This document shows, piece after piece, positions 37,677 to 48,310 of a stretch of 64,000 nucleotides of DNA. Position 1 is the first letter of the stretch; the number at the start of each line of letters is the position of its first letter. Position numbers and translations under genes: made by a program. This DNA comes from Anastatus disparis (taxonomy: Eukaryota; Arthropoda; Insecta; Hymenoptera; Eupelmidae), in assembly GCA_017163975.1 (NCBI GenBank), contig JAFFSR010000280.1:2170001-2234000 (forward strand), in the 5' to 3' direction. The notes under the pieces were generated by a model that did no database searches, was not told the origin of the DNA, and was given only the letters and a program-made list of their open reading frames with translations.

Positions 37677-38881
37677 CTTGTCTAACTGAGATTTTTGTTA
37701 TTTACTCAAGTATTAATCGGTGAATCTGCAAATTAAAAGTTGAGCGCAATAGATATTATTATTACAAATATTTATGCACAAGAAGAAAAAAATCTATCGC
37801 TTTGTTTTTCTTGTGCACGAATGTTTATAATAATAATATCTATTGCGCTCAACTTTTAATTTGAAGATACACCGATTAATACTTGAGTAAATAACAAACA
37901 ACTCAATTGTTACTCGGCCGATATCAGGTTCCACTCCGGCCTGCCGTTAATGATTTTATTAATTTTATTTTTATGTTAGTAATATTATTTATTTTTTTGG
38001 AGCCCCGACCTCGACTACCTCTTACAATCTTGTTAGCCTTCGAACAAGATTGTACATATTATCACAGACGCAAGTTTGTCATTCTTAGAATTTTGCGCAC
38101 TTGTTAGAGAATAGTACATTGTGCAACAAGGGAGCAAAATAGGTGTTTGCCGACGAGTGCGTGTTTGTCGCTCGAGCGTAGCGAGAGCGACAAATCGCAC
38201 GAGTCGACAAACACCTATATGCTCCCGCGTTGCGCATACTATTTTCTCACGCGAAGAGCATCAAAAATATTATTTTTCTAACAAGCGCGCAAAATTCTAA
38301 GAATGACAAACTTGCATCTGTGATAGCATGTACAATCTTGTTCGAAGGCTATTAAGATCGTAAGAGGTAGTCGAGGTCGGGGCGCAGGACGGGGTCCAGG
38401 GCGGAGCCCCGAAGTGCAGGGGCGAAGCCCCCCTTCAGGGGGTTTCGGGGGCAGCGCCCCTCCTCCAAAAAATAAATAATATTACTAATATAAAAATAAA
38501 ATTAATAAAACCATTAACGGCAGGCCAGAGTAGAACCTGATATTGACCGAGTAACAATTGAGTTGTTTGTTATTTACTCAAGTATTAAACGGTGAATCTG
38601 CAAATTAAAAGCTGAGCGCAATAGATATTATTATTATGAACATCTATGCACAAGAAAAAAAAAATCTACCGATTTGTTTTTGAGAAAAGTAAGTAACGCC
38701 AAAGTGAAAGTTTATGTTTATAATATTTTCGCGTTACTTACTTTTCTCAAAAACAAAGCGATAGATTTTTTTCTTCTTGTGCATAAATATTTGTAATAAT
38801 AATATCTATTGCGCTCAGCTTTTAATTTGCAGATTCACCGTTTAATACTTGAGTAAATAACAAAAATCTCAGTTAGACAAG
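37677..38881. repeat. 1.2-kb palindrome built from nested hairpins
   Basis: The ends are inverted (CTTGTCTAACTGAG and CTCAGTTAGACAAG). Each terminal ~230-310 bp is itself a hairpin: TTATTTACTCAAGTATTAAT through GAGCGCAATAGATATTATTA, then the complement. The right hairpin carries an extra stem-loop (GAGAAAAGTAAGTAACGC and complement) in its loop. The middle is another inverted pair (GGAGCCCCGACCTCGACTAC against GTAGTCGAGGTCGGGG). It encloses short stems around three-base loops (GGGGCGAAGCCCC; GCTCGAGCGTAGCGAGAGC). No coding capacity. It looks like a foldback-type mobile element; no target duplication was found. Confidence 0.8.
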
Positions 38882-39640
38882 TTTTCAATACTATATATAT
38901 ATTTTTCTTATAATACATTAAAAATTAAATTAAATTTTGATTTATTCAAATTTAACATTTTTCCTGAAATCGTCCATCGCTAACTTGTAATTCCAAGAAT
39001 TTACGATTCGGCGTTGAATACTTGGCTGATATTATAAGGATATGAAAATGTCTTCGATGCAACGTGCAAGATTAAATATTACATAAATAATACTCGAAAA
39101 AATCAATGCTAAATAGACTGAAAGTTGCTACTGATATATGTGAACTTTTTCGAGGAATTTGTTCACCCCTGACTTGTAATTCGGGGAATTTACAATTCGC
39201 AGAATTGACCATTCTAAGTGAAGCACTCAACTGATGTATAAAAAGCATCGAGTTACACACACTGACTGATGTATAAAAATATCGGGTTACATTATCGAGC
39301 CTGTTAAAAGTTCGAATTCATTTTGCTCCCTAGGGAGGCAAAGAGGTATTTTGCTCCCTCACAACAGCTGGTCAAAATAGTATTTTGCGCTCTGAGTGCG
39401 AGAAAATAATATACGCAACTAATGCGTAAAGTGATCATCGCACTCGTCTTATTTGTGACAAACCCGACTCGTGCGATAATCACATATTTTACGCACTCGT
39501 TGCGTAATATACTATTACTTGACAAGCAAATAATTTTGCAAGTCTTTTAATGTATTGAATACAAAAGTAAGTAATCATACAAATAATTATTAGTGACTAT
39601 ATATTAATAAATAACACACTTGAAAAAATAGATTATGAAT
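38882..39640. other. Spacer with short inverted motifs
   Basis: No gene seen. TTTTGCTCCCT appears twice (39328, 39358), and GCACTCG/CGAGTGC-like words surround a symmetrical stretch at about 39390-39520, suggesting another partial hairpin. Confidence 0.4.
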
Positions 39641-39685
39641 CAATGAGTAATTTATCAACGATAATTATTTATTTTAGAATCACGA

Positions 39686-40834
39686 ATGAATGAAGAAAGA
39701 ATACGACCTTTATTTTTTACAATAAGTTCAATAAATGAACTTCTTGAAACGTCTGATGATTCTGAAAGTGAAGATGATGATGTTTTTGTTAAATTATTAT
39801 TAAAAAATCGACAACCTAAAGTTGTAAGGCACATAATTTTTCGGTATGAAGACGTCATCAACCAATATTCTGATGAAAAATTCCGCAAAAACTTTAGGTT
39901 GACTCGAGAAACTTTCATTTTTTTGCTGGAAATAATATATGACAAATTAAAGAACAATAATGGATTCGGTAGAAAAACTAAAGAACCAAGAACGCAACTT
40001 TTTTTAACTTTATGGTTTATCGCAAATCCTGATTCTTACAGGTAAAAATTTTTGTACATAAATTAATAAGAATTAATTATTAATTATTAAGAATTAATTC
40101 TTATATTTTTATAAAAACTTAAATAATTATATATTTGTAGAGAGATATGCAGTCGATTTAATGTTGGCAACGCTACGGCTATTAGAGCAGTTAAACGGGT
40201 GGTCAAAGCATTACATTCAATACGATACGAATATATTCATTGGCCTGAAAATCCACTTGAAAACTGTACTGATTTTGAAGAATTATGGGGGTTTCCAAAA
40301 ACTATTGGAGCAGTAGATGGTACTCACATAAACATACCATTATATATGAACGGACAAGGGTACATAAATAGAAAAGGAAATGCGTCTATTCAACTTCAAG
40401 TAGTATCAGATCAATTTATGAAGTTTATACATTGTTACACGGGGCAAGTAGGCTCAGTTCATGACCAGAGAGTTTTTCGTCTTTCTGGATTGCAAGATAT
40501 TTGTAATACTGAGGAAATGTTTCCTGAGAACAGTCACTTAATTGGAGATGGAGCATATACATTGCAAAAACATTTATTAGTACCCTGGAAAAACAATGGT
40601 CATCTTACTGAGACACAAATTAACTTTAATAATTGTCTTTCAAAAGCTCGTTTGGTTGTTGAACGGGCAATAGGACTGTTTAAAATGAGATGGAGACGTT
40701 TACTTCGAAAACTACCTATGTTAAGAATTGATTTGATTCCTTCGTTCATAATGGCTGCTTGTGTTCTGCACAATATTTGTATTATTAGAGGCGACATTGT
40801 AAATTTTAGAATTCACAGAAGAAATAATATTTGA
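39686..40834 (+). CDS. PIF/Harbinger transposase, two exons, open
   Basis: Exon 1 is 39686-40041 and exon 2 is 40141-40834, joined across a 99-bp intron with donor AG|GTAAAA and acceptor TTTGTAG. The product is 349 aa. The acidic start is followed by a probable helix-turn-helix segment (FRKNFRLTRETFIFLLEIIY). The DDE nuclease fold shows all three expected blocks: GAVDGTHINIP (first Asp), LIGDGAYTLQK (second Asp) and VVERAIGLFKMRWRRL (Glu). It should cut and paste DNA at TWA targets in the nucleus with a Myb/SANT partner, as known for Harbinger. No stop or frameshift is seen, unlike the partner gene. It is slightly shorter than many family members, so a further 5' exon is possible. Confidence 0.85.
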
Positions 40835-41524
40835 GTTATTCAAAACAATGTTATATCTGTTGCAAACAAAAATGCTGGCATACAGAAGCGTAATTATACT
40901 GCTAATACCTTACAACGTAATATTTAAAAATAAATGCATTTAAAATAATTGTTTTTTCGTGCGATCATTTTATATTAGCTATGAGAAAACTTATTAAAAA
41001 ACTTGCTTATCTGTAATTTTATATTAAAATTAAAGTTTTATAAGAAAATAAATTTAATACGAATTTAAATATTGGTTATTATTTTTTTTATTTATTATAG
41101 TAGATAATGCTATTACAATCATCACAGGCTATCATATTAATTATCATATCACGTTTTTAACGATGAATAGTTTTAATTATACTAATTATATCACGAGTTT
41201 GAGTATCAACTTTAATAATCGAAAAACTTATTTTAATAATAAATTTAATATTAATATTTATTATTATAGCATCTTAATCAAACATAAATTATTGTTTAGT
41301 ATTTCTATAATATATGTTTTTATTACATGTAATGTTTTAAAATTACACATAAATTACCATCTAACATTTTTTTTTTCATAACCATAAAAAAATAATACTC
41401 TTTGGTATATATTAAAATGAGAGTTTTAAAAACTACTCAAAATTAAGTAAAAAAACAATAACTTTTAAATAAATAATTTAAACAAATAAGTATTACATAA
41501 ACTATGACGATATAATAATCAATA
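40835..41524. other. AT-rich spacer between convergent Harbinger genes
   Basis: The 3' flank of the transposase. A 72-aa frame at 41163 is Asn/Tyr/Ile-rich, as expected from composition alone. No gene called. Confidence 0.5.
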
Positions 41525-42255
41525 TTAGTCTTTTTTTATTAATGATGCTAACAAAACATTCATTTCTTCAGCAATAACAATCTTTTTGGCCGTTTGCTGT
41601 TCTCTTAATTGTCTACTTATTTTCTTCTCTTGTACTAACTCCTCAAGTAAAGAGTTAACATTTGCTTTGCTTCTTCGTTGTTTCTTTGGTGTAGTCTTTT
41701 CTGATTCCGAATCACTACTAGAATACTTCTCAGAACTAGCTGTCGACTTTGGAGCCATATAAACCTCTTTATAAAGAACATTTTCCATTTCCTATAAGTA
41801 AAAAATTGTAATTTTTTTACAATTTTCATCCTCATAACATAATTCTGGTAGAAATGTGAGCATAAATGGTGTATATAAAAATTTATGGCAATTAGTAATA
41901 ACAATGCCAAAGAAATGGCCATAAAATGGTAAAAAAATCGTTTCCATTTCTACTAGACATAAAATGATAAAAAAACGTTTCAATTTCTACCAGGAAATCA
42001 ATCAAAATTTTTCTTTACATTTATGTATTCAAAGTTTTTACGGTTGTTTCCACTTTTACTGTTATGGTCCTTAACTCTCTTATACTGTTCTTTCAAGTAG
42101 TCGAACTTCTTTCTACATTTTTCAGGAGTGCAGTCAGAATAACCATTGGTAATCATTATTTTAGAAATTCATTTCCAGCAATTACAGTTCTTGATTTTGG
42201 GGTTATTAAATGACTGCAATAGTTCATCATAAGTATGTATGAGTAGTAATGTCAT
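41525..42255 (-). pseudogene. Myb/SANT-like DNA-binding gene of the Harbinger element, 3' part
   Basis: On the minus strand, about 42255-42019 reads MTLLLIHTYDELLQSFNNPK, a stop (TGA where Glu is expected after NCNCWK), then ISKIMITNGYSDCTPEKCRK and VKDHNSKSGNNRKNFEYIN. That is the Myb/SANT helix pattern (Cys-Arg-x-Lys-Phe, KDHN-S-SG) of Harbinger accessory proteins. A GTAAAG donor follows. After an intron carrying a small CTGGTAGAAA MITE, exon 41792-41525 (acceptor CTTATAG) reads EMENVLYKEVYMAPKSTASS and ends in a coiled-coil tail at LLASLIKKD. Such proteins bind the element ends and bring the transposase to the nucleus. The premature stop and the BEL/Pao insertion upstream make this copy non-functional. 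Confidence 0.75.
41844..41994. mobile_element. Short TIR element, CTGGTAGAAA family (copy 3)
   Basis: About 150 bp, with TTCTGGTAGAAATGTGAGC at the left and the complement of CCTGGTAGAAATTGAAACG at the right. The interior has ~40-bp tandem units (GGTAAAAAAATCGTTTCCAT, then GATAAAAAAACGTTTCAATT). It sits in an intron of the Myb/SANT gene. Ends match the 5622 and 13168 elements. Confidence 0.65.
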
Positions 42256-42327
42256 CGGCAATATGAAAATTAAATATTAAATAAAAATAAGAACGAAAGA
42301 AAATAAAATGTAATGGAACACAAAAAG

Positions 42328-42757
42328 TGTTGGAGTTTCGCGCCAAAAAATCGGCGTCAGGGTGCGCGTAGGGACGCCTCGGCGGCCATTGCGCACCGGA
42401 CGCCTTCTCTTCCCTCTCTCTCTCTCTCATCATCACCTATAAAAGCTCAGTCTTCTCACGGGCTCCGCTCAGAAGCAGTTGACTTTCCCATCAAGAAGGA
42501 TCGGAAGCGAGTGACCTCATTGTGAATTTATTTCTGTTTAGTTTCTTTTGTTCAACGTGTTAATTAGATTGGGTTTGATTTGTGAAAAGTATGAAGTATA
42601 TATTTAGTTTTTCTTTGTTCAAGTGTTAAAGTTCGTGTTGTGTCTTTTTCCAAGTTTTAATAGTTTCAAGTGTTAGATTTTGTTGTGTGTATAGTTTCAC
42701 CTTAATAAAGATAGCCATTATCACTCAACGGAATTCGAGGTTTTTTTTCGATTTTCA
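42328..42757 (+). repeat. 5' LTR of the BEL/Pao element
   Basis: Begins TGTTGGAGTTTCGCGCC and ends ...GATTTTCA. TATAAAA at 42438-42444 with a TCAGTC initiator-like motif at 42448-42453 and AATAAA at 42704-42709 give a normal promoter and poly(A) layout. The 3' copy ends GAGGTTACA, so the last bases of the two LTRs differ. Confidence 0.8.
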
Positions 42758-42893
42758 GTTGGTAATCGGGCCACGCCCATGTATAAACATTTTGGTCCTT
42801 CGAGCCGGATTTGCGCTACGTGGTGAGAGTTACATACAAGGGCTCCCTTCGCCTTTTATTAATACAAAAGATTTTACTTTCTGTGGTAAAAAC

Positions 42894-43025
42894 AAAGGCT
42901 CCTACCGCCTAAGGGAACATCAAAGGCTCCTACCGCCTAAGGGAAAAAAAGGCTCCTCCCGCCTATCTGAGTACAAAGGCTCCTATCACCTGTTTGATTA
43001 GAAAGGCTCCTACCGCCTAAGTTGA
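42894..43025. repeat. ~26-bp tandem repeat in the BEL leader
   Basis: Five units built on AAAGGCTCCTACCGCCTAAG separated by short variable spacers (GGAACATC, GGAAAAA, TCTGAGTAC, TTTGATTAG). It lies between the 5' LTR and gag. A weaker related unit, AAGGGCTCCCTTCGCC, precedes it near 42838. Confidence 0.9.
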
Positions 43026-43236
43026 ATAAATACCTATAGAAACTGAAAGAAAATCTAGTCTGCGCATTCACGCAACGCTCTTGACCCGTCACAATTTCAA
43101 GCCTGCTGTGTGCTGGTTATGCTCAGTGGGTACTGTTTTGAGCGAAGGAAGTGCGAAGGTGAAAATTGACCAACTTCGTTCATTTTAGAACGTCGAGTTG
43201 TTTCTTTTGTTTTGAATACGTTTCAGCACTGACATC

Positions 43237-44583
43237 ATGGAAGACCTTGTGACCACTCAACAGGCTTTGCTCCTGGTGATCCGAAACTTTACGGCATCTG
43301 TGATTGCCTTTCCCAACGATCAATGGACTATCGGGGTGGTACAGGCACGACTGGAGCTTCTGAACTCGTACTGGACGGACTTTCAAGCCAACCACCTGGC
43401 CCTTCTTCAAGGAAGCTTACGTGATGACGTCGGATATGATGGAGAAGCAGTTTACACTGAAATCGAGCATGCGTATCTCACGTCTCAATCGAAATTATAC
43501 GATCTACGAGAGCAGCTGAATCCTTCCTCATCAGGGACACGATCCTCCAATGCACACGAGATTTTGCACTTGCAGCGATCCAGATCCCTGAACGCGCGCC
43601 TGCCTCGCATGAATGCGCCAACATTCTCTGGTCGAAGACAGGACTGGGAAGTCTTTCGAGATGCTTTTCAGGCTCTCATTCACAATGATGAACATCTCAG
43701 TGATGTTCAAAAGCTGTTTTATTTAAAGTCATATGTGGATGGAGAAGCAAAGTTGGCAGTGGATACCTTCCCAGTCATTGGAACGAATTATGCCAAAGCA
43801 TGGGGGCTGCTCGTGACCCGGTATGAGCACCCACGGCTACTCGTATCGGATCACATTAACGCGTTGCTCAACCTTCGAGCGCTGCAAGATGAGAAGTCCA
43901 CCGACCTGCAACATCTCTGTGATACTCTAGAGCGCCATTGGAAACAGCTCAAGGTCTTGACACGACCCGTGGAGCACTGGGAAGATTGGTTTGTCTCAGT
44001 AGCTGCCAACTGTATGGATCCAATTACCCGTCGAGCTTGGGAAGAGGAATTGGAGAAACTGGACGTCGATCCCATCACAAGAACTCAAAAAATGTCCACA
44101 TTCCACGCAGTGATCGAGTTTCTAAGTCGTCGAAGCCGCACACTTAGTTCGATGGAGAATAAAAAAGGCCATCATGGAACGGTTCCTAAACCTACGCCCC
44201 CCATCGATCGATCACAAGCGAGAACTCGTGGATTTCGATTTCTTGCCGTCCAGCAAAGTGACAGTTGTGGACAGTGTGGAGGTGCCCACTACACCGGACA
44301 TTGTGAAAAGTTCCTTACTCTCGACTCAAAAGGACGTCGAGATGTTGTCAACAAGTCACGGTTGTGCTTCAACTGCATCAAAGCTGGTCACGTTGCCAGA
44401 AATTGCCCTTCTCGGCTAAGCTGCTCCACCTGTGGAGCTTTACACCATTCACTGCTACATCAAGACAGTCGCAAACGTGAAGGTGGACGGATTTCCGACC
44501 CCACTCCATCAAAACGCAGAAAAGCTGGGGAGTCATTGACTCCTGCAGGCCCAACTGGCCCGATGTCCACCGACCAGTCTTGA
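43237..44583 (+). CDS. gag: Gag of the BEL/Pao element
   Basis: 448 codons from ATG 43237 to TGA 44581. Residues ~120-260 match the DUF1759-type Gag core of Pao elements (LPRMNAPTFSGRRQDWEVFR, LFYLKSYVDGEAKLAVDTFP). The C-terminal part carries Cys-rich knuckles, including CFNCIKAGHVARNC (CCHC) and SCSTCGALHHSLLH, which bind nucleic acid. The reading frame after the TGA stays the same as the downstream pol frame, so this stop probably interrupts an original Gag-Pol polyprotein. Programmed readthrough is the less likely alternative. Confidence 0.88.
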   Translation: MEDLVTTQQALLLVIRNFTASVIAFPNDQWTIGVVQARLELLNSYWTDFQANHLALLQGSLRDDVGYDGEAVYTEIEHAYLTSQSKLYDLREQLNPSSSGTRSSNAHEILHLQRSRSLNARLPRMNAPTFSGRRQDWEVFRDAFQALIHNDEHLSDVQKLFYLKSYVDGEAKLAVDTFPVIGTNYAKAWGLLVTRYEHPRLLVSDHINALLNLRALQDEKSTDLQHLCDTLERHWKQLKVLTRPVEHWEDWFVSVAANCMDPITRRAWEEELEKLDVDPITRTQKMSTFHAVIEFLSRRSRTLSSMENKKGHHGTVPKPTPPIDRSQARTRGFRFLAVQQSDSCGQCGGAHYTGHCEKFLTLDSKGRRDVVNKSRLCFNCIKAGHVARNCPSRLSCSTCGALHHSLLHQDSRKREGGRISDPTPSKRRKAGESLTPAGPTGPMSTDQS

Positions 44584-47275
44584 CTAGTCATTCTACCTAC
44601 AGCGGTCTTGCAGATAAGCAGCGGTCGAGGCATCTGCTCGTCGGCTCGGGTTTTGCTCGACTCTTGTTCTGAGGTGACGCTCACATCTATCGCATTTGCT
44701 TACAGAACAAAAGCCTTTGTGGAGAGGTCTGACCTAAGCATCAGCGGGGTCGGAGGAGAGCTTCTCAGTCGAACGCTCCTTAAAGCTCAACTCCATCTGC
44801 ACCTTCCTGGTGGATTCGCGCCTATCATCGTTGAGGCTCATTGTGTGAAACATCTTGGTCTATCGTCCCCGGCGACTTCGCCATCCCCCAGTATCAAGCC
44901 TCAGTGGAGGGGCTTGAAACTTGCAGATGAAGGCTTCGACATTCCTGGACCTGTCGATGTTCTAATTGGCGCAAATGTCCTACCAGAACTACTCCGATCC
45001 GGTTTGCTTCGGAAGGCGGGTTTAATCGCGCAGCAAACAGTTGTAGGATGGACGATCTCTGGCCGAACTTCCGCCAATCTGGTCTCTGCGGTGAACTCCT
45101 ACTCTTGCCTGCTCACAGAAACAGAGCCTCGGTGGCATGCCCAATTATTAAGCCAACTCCAACGGTTCTGGGAACTGGAGAATATTCCCAGTGTAGTGCG
45201 GAGAACACCAGAAGATCAACTATGTGAGCAAACGTTCAACACGTACCGTCGGGACACCGATGGTCGATATCTACTACGATTGCCCACGAGATCGAACATT
45301 GAGGAAATTCTCGGGGAGAGTCTACCCAGTGCTCTCGCTACCCTGAAAGCGCTGCACAGACGCATGAACCGAGATCCAGCAATGACAACAGCTTACATTG
45401 AATTCATGAATGACTATCTGCGTCTTGGTCACATGCGTGAGTTGACCTCTGAAGAACTGCGCCACTGCTCCAGATCCATTCACTACATCCCGGATCTCGG
45501 CATTTGGCAGAGAGGAGACCAAGGCCCAAGAATTCGAGTAGTCTTTAATGCGTCGCGACCAACTTCCACAGGATACAGTCTGAACGATGGGTTATTCACC
45601 GAACCTAAGCTGCAGACGCACCTCTGGCGGGTGCTGACCCGATGGCGTCAACATCGGTTCGCCTTCTGTGCGGACATCAAAATGATGTACCGCCAGATCC
45701 GGATCGATGATCGTGATGTTGACCTCCAACGGATTGTCTGGAGCCCAAATGAACAAGAGTCTGTTCGACACTTCCAACTCCTCACGGTAACGTATGGTGA
45801 ATCGTGCGCTCCTTATCTTGCTCTTCGAGTCATTGAGCAATTGTGCATTGATGAAGGAGGCTCTCGACCAACCGCCGCGGAGGCTCTAAGAAATGACAGA
45901 TACATTGATGATGTGCTGTCTGGCTCAGACGATCTTGAATCGGTTTCCACCTCCGGAATCAACTCAGACAACTTTTGACAACTGAAGGATTCCCTTTGCG
46001 TAAGTGGGTAGCTAACAGTCAAGAGTTACTTCAGGATCTTCCAGCGGAGGAGTGCTTGCGCTCTTCGGGGGTGCACATATGCAAAGATGGCCCAGTGAAT
46101 GAACTAGGCATATCGTGGGATCCTCAAACCGACGACTTTCGCTTAACTCCACCTGTGATCGCGAGTATCCAGAGGACCAAGCGAGAGATTCTCTCCGCGA
46201 TATCCAGCATCTTCGATCCTCGTGGATGGCTGGCACCTGTCACCGTGATGGCAAAGATGCTCATGCAAGATTTGTGGCGGGTGCGGTTGGACTGGGACGA
46301 AGAACTCCCATCCTCTTTGGCTCGGCGTTGGACTAGTTTCAAGGAGAATCTAGCTCATATCCCAGCAGTCGTTCTACCACGCTGGATCAACTGCGGTTCC
46401 CAGCGTCCATGGCAACTTCACGCTTTCTCGGATGCCAGTCTTCGTGTTATGGCTGCGGTCGTGTATATCTGAGTCACGGATGAGGATAACCAGGTGTCAA
46501 CAACTCTGCTCGCTGCCAAGACAAAGCTGAATTCAATTAGAAGTCTCCAGCCCTCTTCTAAACCAGAACCCAGGATGACAATTCCCCGACTTGAACTGAG
46601 AGCCGCGTTGCTGGCTTGCAAGCTGCTTCGCACTCTCGCCGACGACCTGTGCATCCCCATGGACAAGTATTAAGCTTGGTGCGACGCTCAGATTGTGCTC
46701 CATTGGCTGCATTCAAGCGTCCCAGTTGGACACTCACTGATTGACAATTATATCAGTCACGTCCAAGATATCATGCCTTCCACTATCTGGAGACATGTGC
46801 CCACTCAGATGAATCCAGCTGATGTCGCTTCACGTGGATCTGAGTTAATTGCTCTAATCTATGATCAATCCTGGTTTACTGGATCCACCTGGTTGCGAAA
46901 ACCATCATCGGAGTGACCTACTAATCCCGTTGGACTGATGTCAGTCGGTGCCGTGCAAGTCGCAGTGGATGAAACTGTCCAACCATCTGCCAATGTCGAT
47001 CTGTTAACCAAATACTCTGATATGAACACCATGCTCCGGTTCTTGGTTAGACTCCGTCGTTGGATGAGGCTCCGCCTAAAACGGCTTCTGACTAGATGTG
47101 TTCCTGGATCCAACTGGAATCCTGCGAGTCGGAGGTCGGCTCCAGCATTCATCACTTTCTTATGATGCCCGCCATCCAACCGTCCTATTAAGTGCGTGTC
47201 CTTTGCCTCAGCTGGTGATCGCCTGGGCTCACCATTGTGCGCTACACGGTGGATTCTGTTCAACCTACGTGCACG
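44584..47275 (+). pseudogene. pol: Pol of the BEL/Pao element, broken
   Basis: Continues in the gag frame: a retropepsin-like segment (VLLDSCSEVTLTS, Asp-Ser active site, then ISGVGGE), then reverse transcriptase with FCADIKMMYRQIRID and the catalytic YIDDVLSG near 45901-45924. A +1 frameshift near 45960 moves to the 45975-46472 frame (GFPLRKWVANSQELL; FDPRGWLAPVTVMAKMLMQD, Peptidase_A17-like region). RNase H follows (HAFSDASLRVMAAVVYI, LRAALLACKLL, WCDAQIVLHWL) with TGA at 46470 and TAA near 46672. The end shows only the integrase zinc-binding start (HCALHGG). The catalytic integrase core is deleted. Not functional. Confidence 0.85.
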
Positions 47276-47570
47276 TCTTCTCACGGGCTCCGCTCAGAAG
47301 CAGTTGACTTTCCCATCAAGAAGGATCGGAAGCGAGTGACCTCATTGTGAATTTATTTCTGTTTAGTTTCTTTTGTTCAACGTGTTAATTAGATTGGGTT
47401 TGATTTGTGAAAAGTGTGAAGTATATATTTAGTTTTTCTTTGTTCAAGTGTTAAAATTCGTGTTGTGTCTTTTTCCAAGTTTTAATAGTTTCAAGTGTTA
47501 GATTTTGTTGTGTGTATAGTTTTGCCTTAATAAAGATAGCCATTATCACTCAACGGAATTTGAGGTTACA
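47275..47570 (+). repeat. Truncated 3' LTR of the BEL/Pao element
   Basis: Matches the 5' LTR from its GTCTTCTCACGGGC onward (5' LTR position 42450) and ends GAGGTTACA. The U3 promoter part is missing, removed by the same deletion that took the integrase core. A few substitutions separate the copies. Confidence 0.9.
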
Positions 47571-47861
47571 AAAGTGTCAAGGTACTGACACAGATTTTTT
47601 CCTTTAGAATACTTTTTTTACATAAAATTATAAAGAAGGAGTAAATCTTTTTTATCAAATACTTTATTTTTCGAAGGTCATGAATTATATTTCAGGAAAC
47701 CTCAATGTTTCATGAAATATTCCACGCATTCCACGCCCATGCATAAACAAAAAGTATAAGTATTAATTCGTAATATAAATTTTAATGTATAAATAAATAA
47801 AATAATATAACTAGAACTAAGTATTAAATCAATTTAAAGATAAATAATTTTAAAAACATAC

Positions 47862-48310
47862 TAGTTTTTTCTGGACTGTAATTATCACCACTTGAATCTG
47901 CATCAAAGTTTTTTGGAGTGAAGATTTCATCTCATCTTCAGATTTTTCACTTAAATCATCATTTTCAGGATCATATGAGCTGTCTGATTGTTCGTTAAAT
48001 TCTTCTTTACTATTAGTAGGAACTACATTAACATCTTGACTTTCATTCAAAGCTTTATCAATTTTAACATTCTTATCATGGTTTTTTTCGTTTTGAGCTC
48101 TCATTTTTCTTAGTTTTAATATAACAGCATGATAATAATCAGGATCTATAAAAATTCAAATTATTTCAATCTATGACAGTTAATTATTAGGTTAATTTTA
48201 TAATGCATCATACACAAACATTCTTCTATTAATTTAAGTTTTTCTTTACTGAGTAAAACTTGATACGAAACTCCAAATTCTTTATCCTCTAATTCAAAAT
48301 ATTGTGACAT
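47862..48310 (-). pseudogene. 5' exons of the Harbinger Myb/SANT partner gene
   Basis: Minus-strand exon 48310-48214 starts MSQYFELEDKEFGVSYQVLL and has a GTATGA donor. Exon 48145-47862 follows a TTTTTATAG acceptor, reads PDYYHAVILKLRKMRAQN, then an acidic Ser/Asp/Glu stretch, and has a GTATGT donor. Strand, position just inside the right inverted end, and order relative to 42255-41525 suggest these are the first exons of the same gene, now separated by the BEL/Pao insertion. In the last ~70 bp another frame (NFDADSSGDNYSPEKT) looks more protein-like, so a frameshift is possible. Confidence 0.5.

Larger units (their letters stand above)
42328..47570 (+). mobile_element. BEL/Pao LTR retrotransposon, 3'-deleted and mutated
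   Basis: A 5.24-kb insertion flanked by AAAG on both sides (42324-42327 and 47571-47574). Order: 5' LTR, leader with tandem repeats, gag, protease, reverse transcriptase, RNase H, start of integrase, truncated 3' LTR. Its GC content and codon use are clearly unlike the AT-rich surroundings. A deletion removed the integrase core and the first ~120 bp of the 3' LTR. Several stops and a frameshift break pol. It separates the 5' and 3' parts of the Harbinger Myb/SANT gene. Confidence 0.9.

Noticed and set aside
44608..45978. A separate host aspartic protease gene
   Set aside because: It is continuous with Gag and followed by reverse transcriptase and RNase H, so it is the Pol region of the BEL/Pao element.
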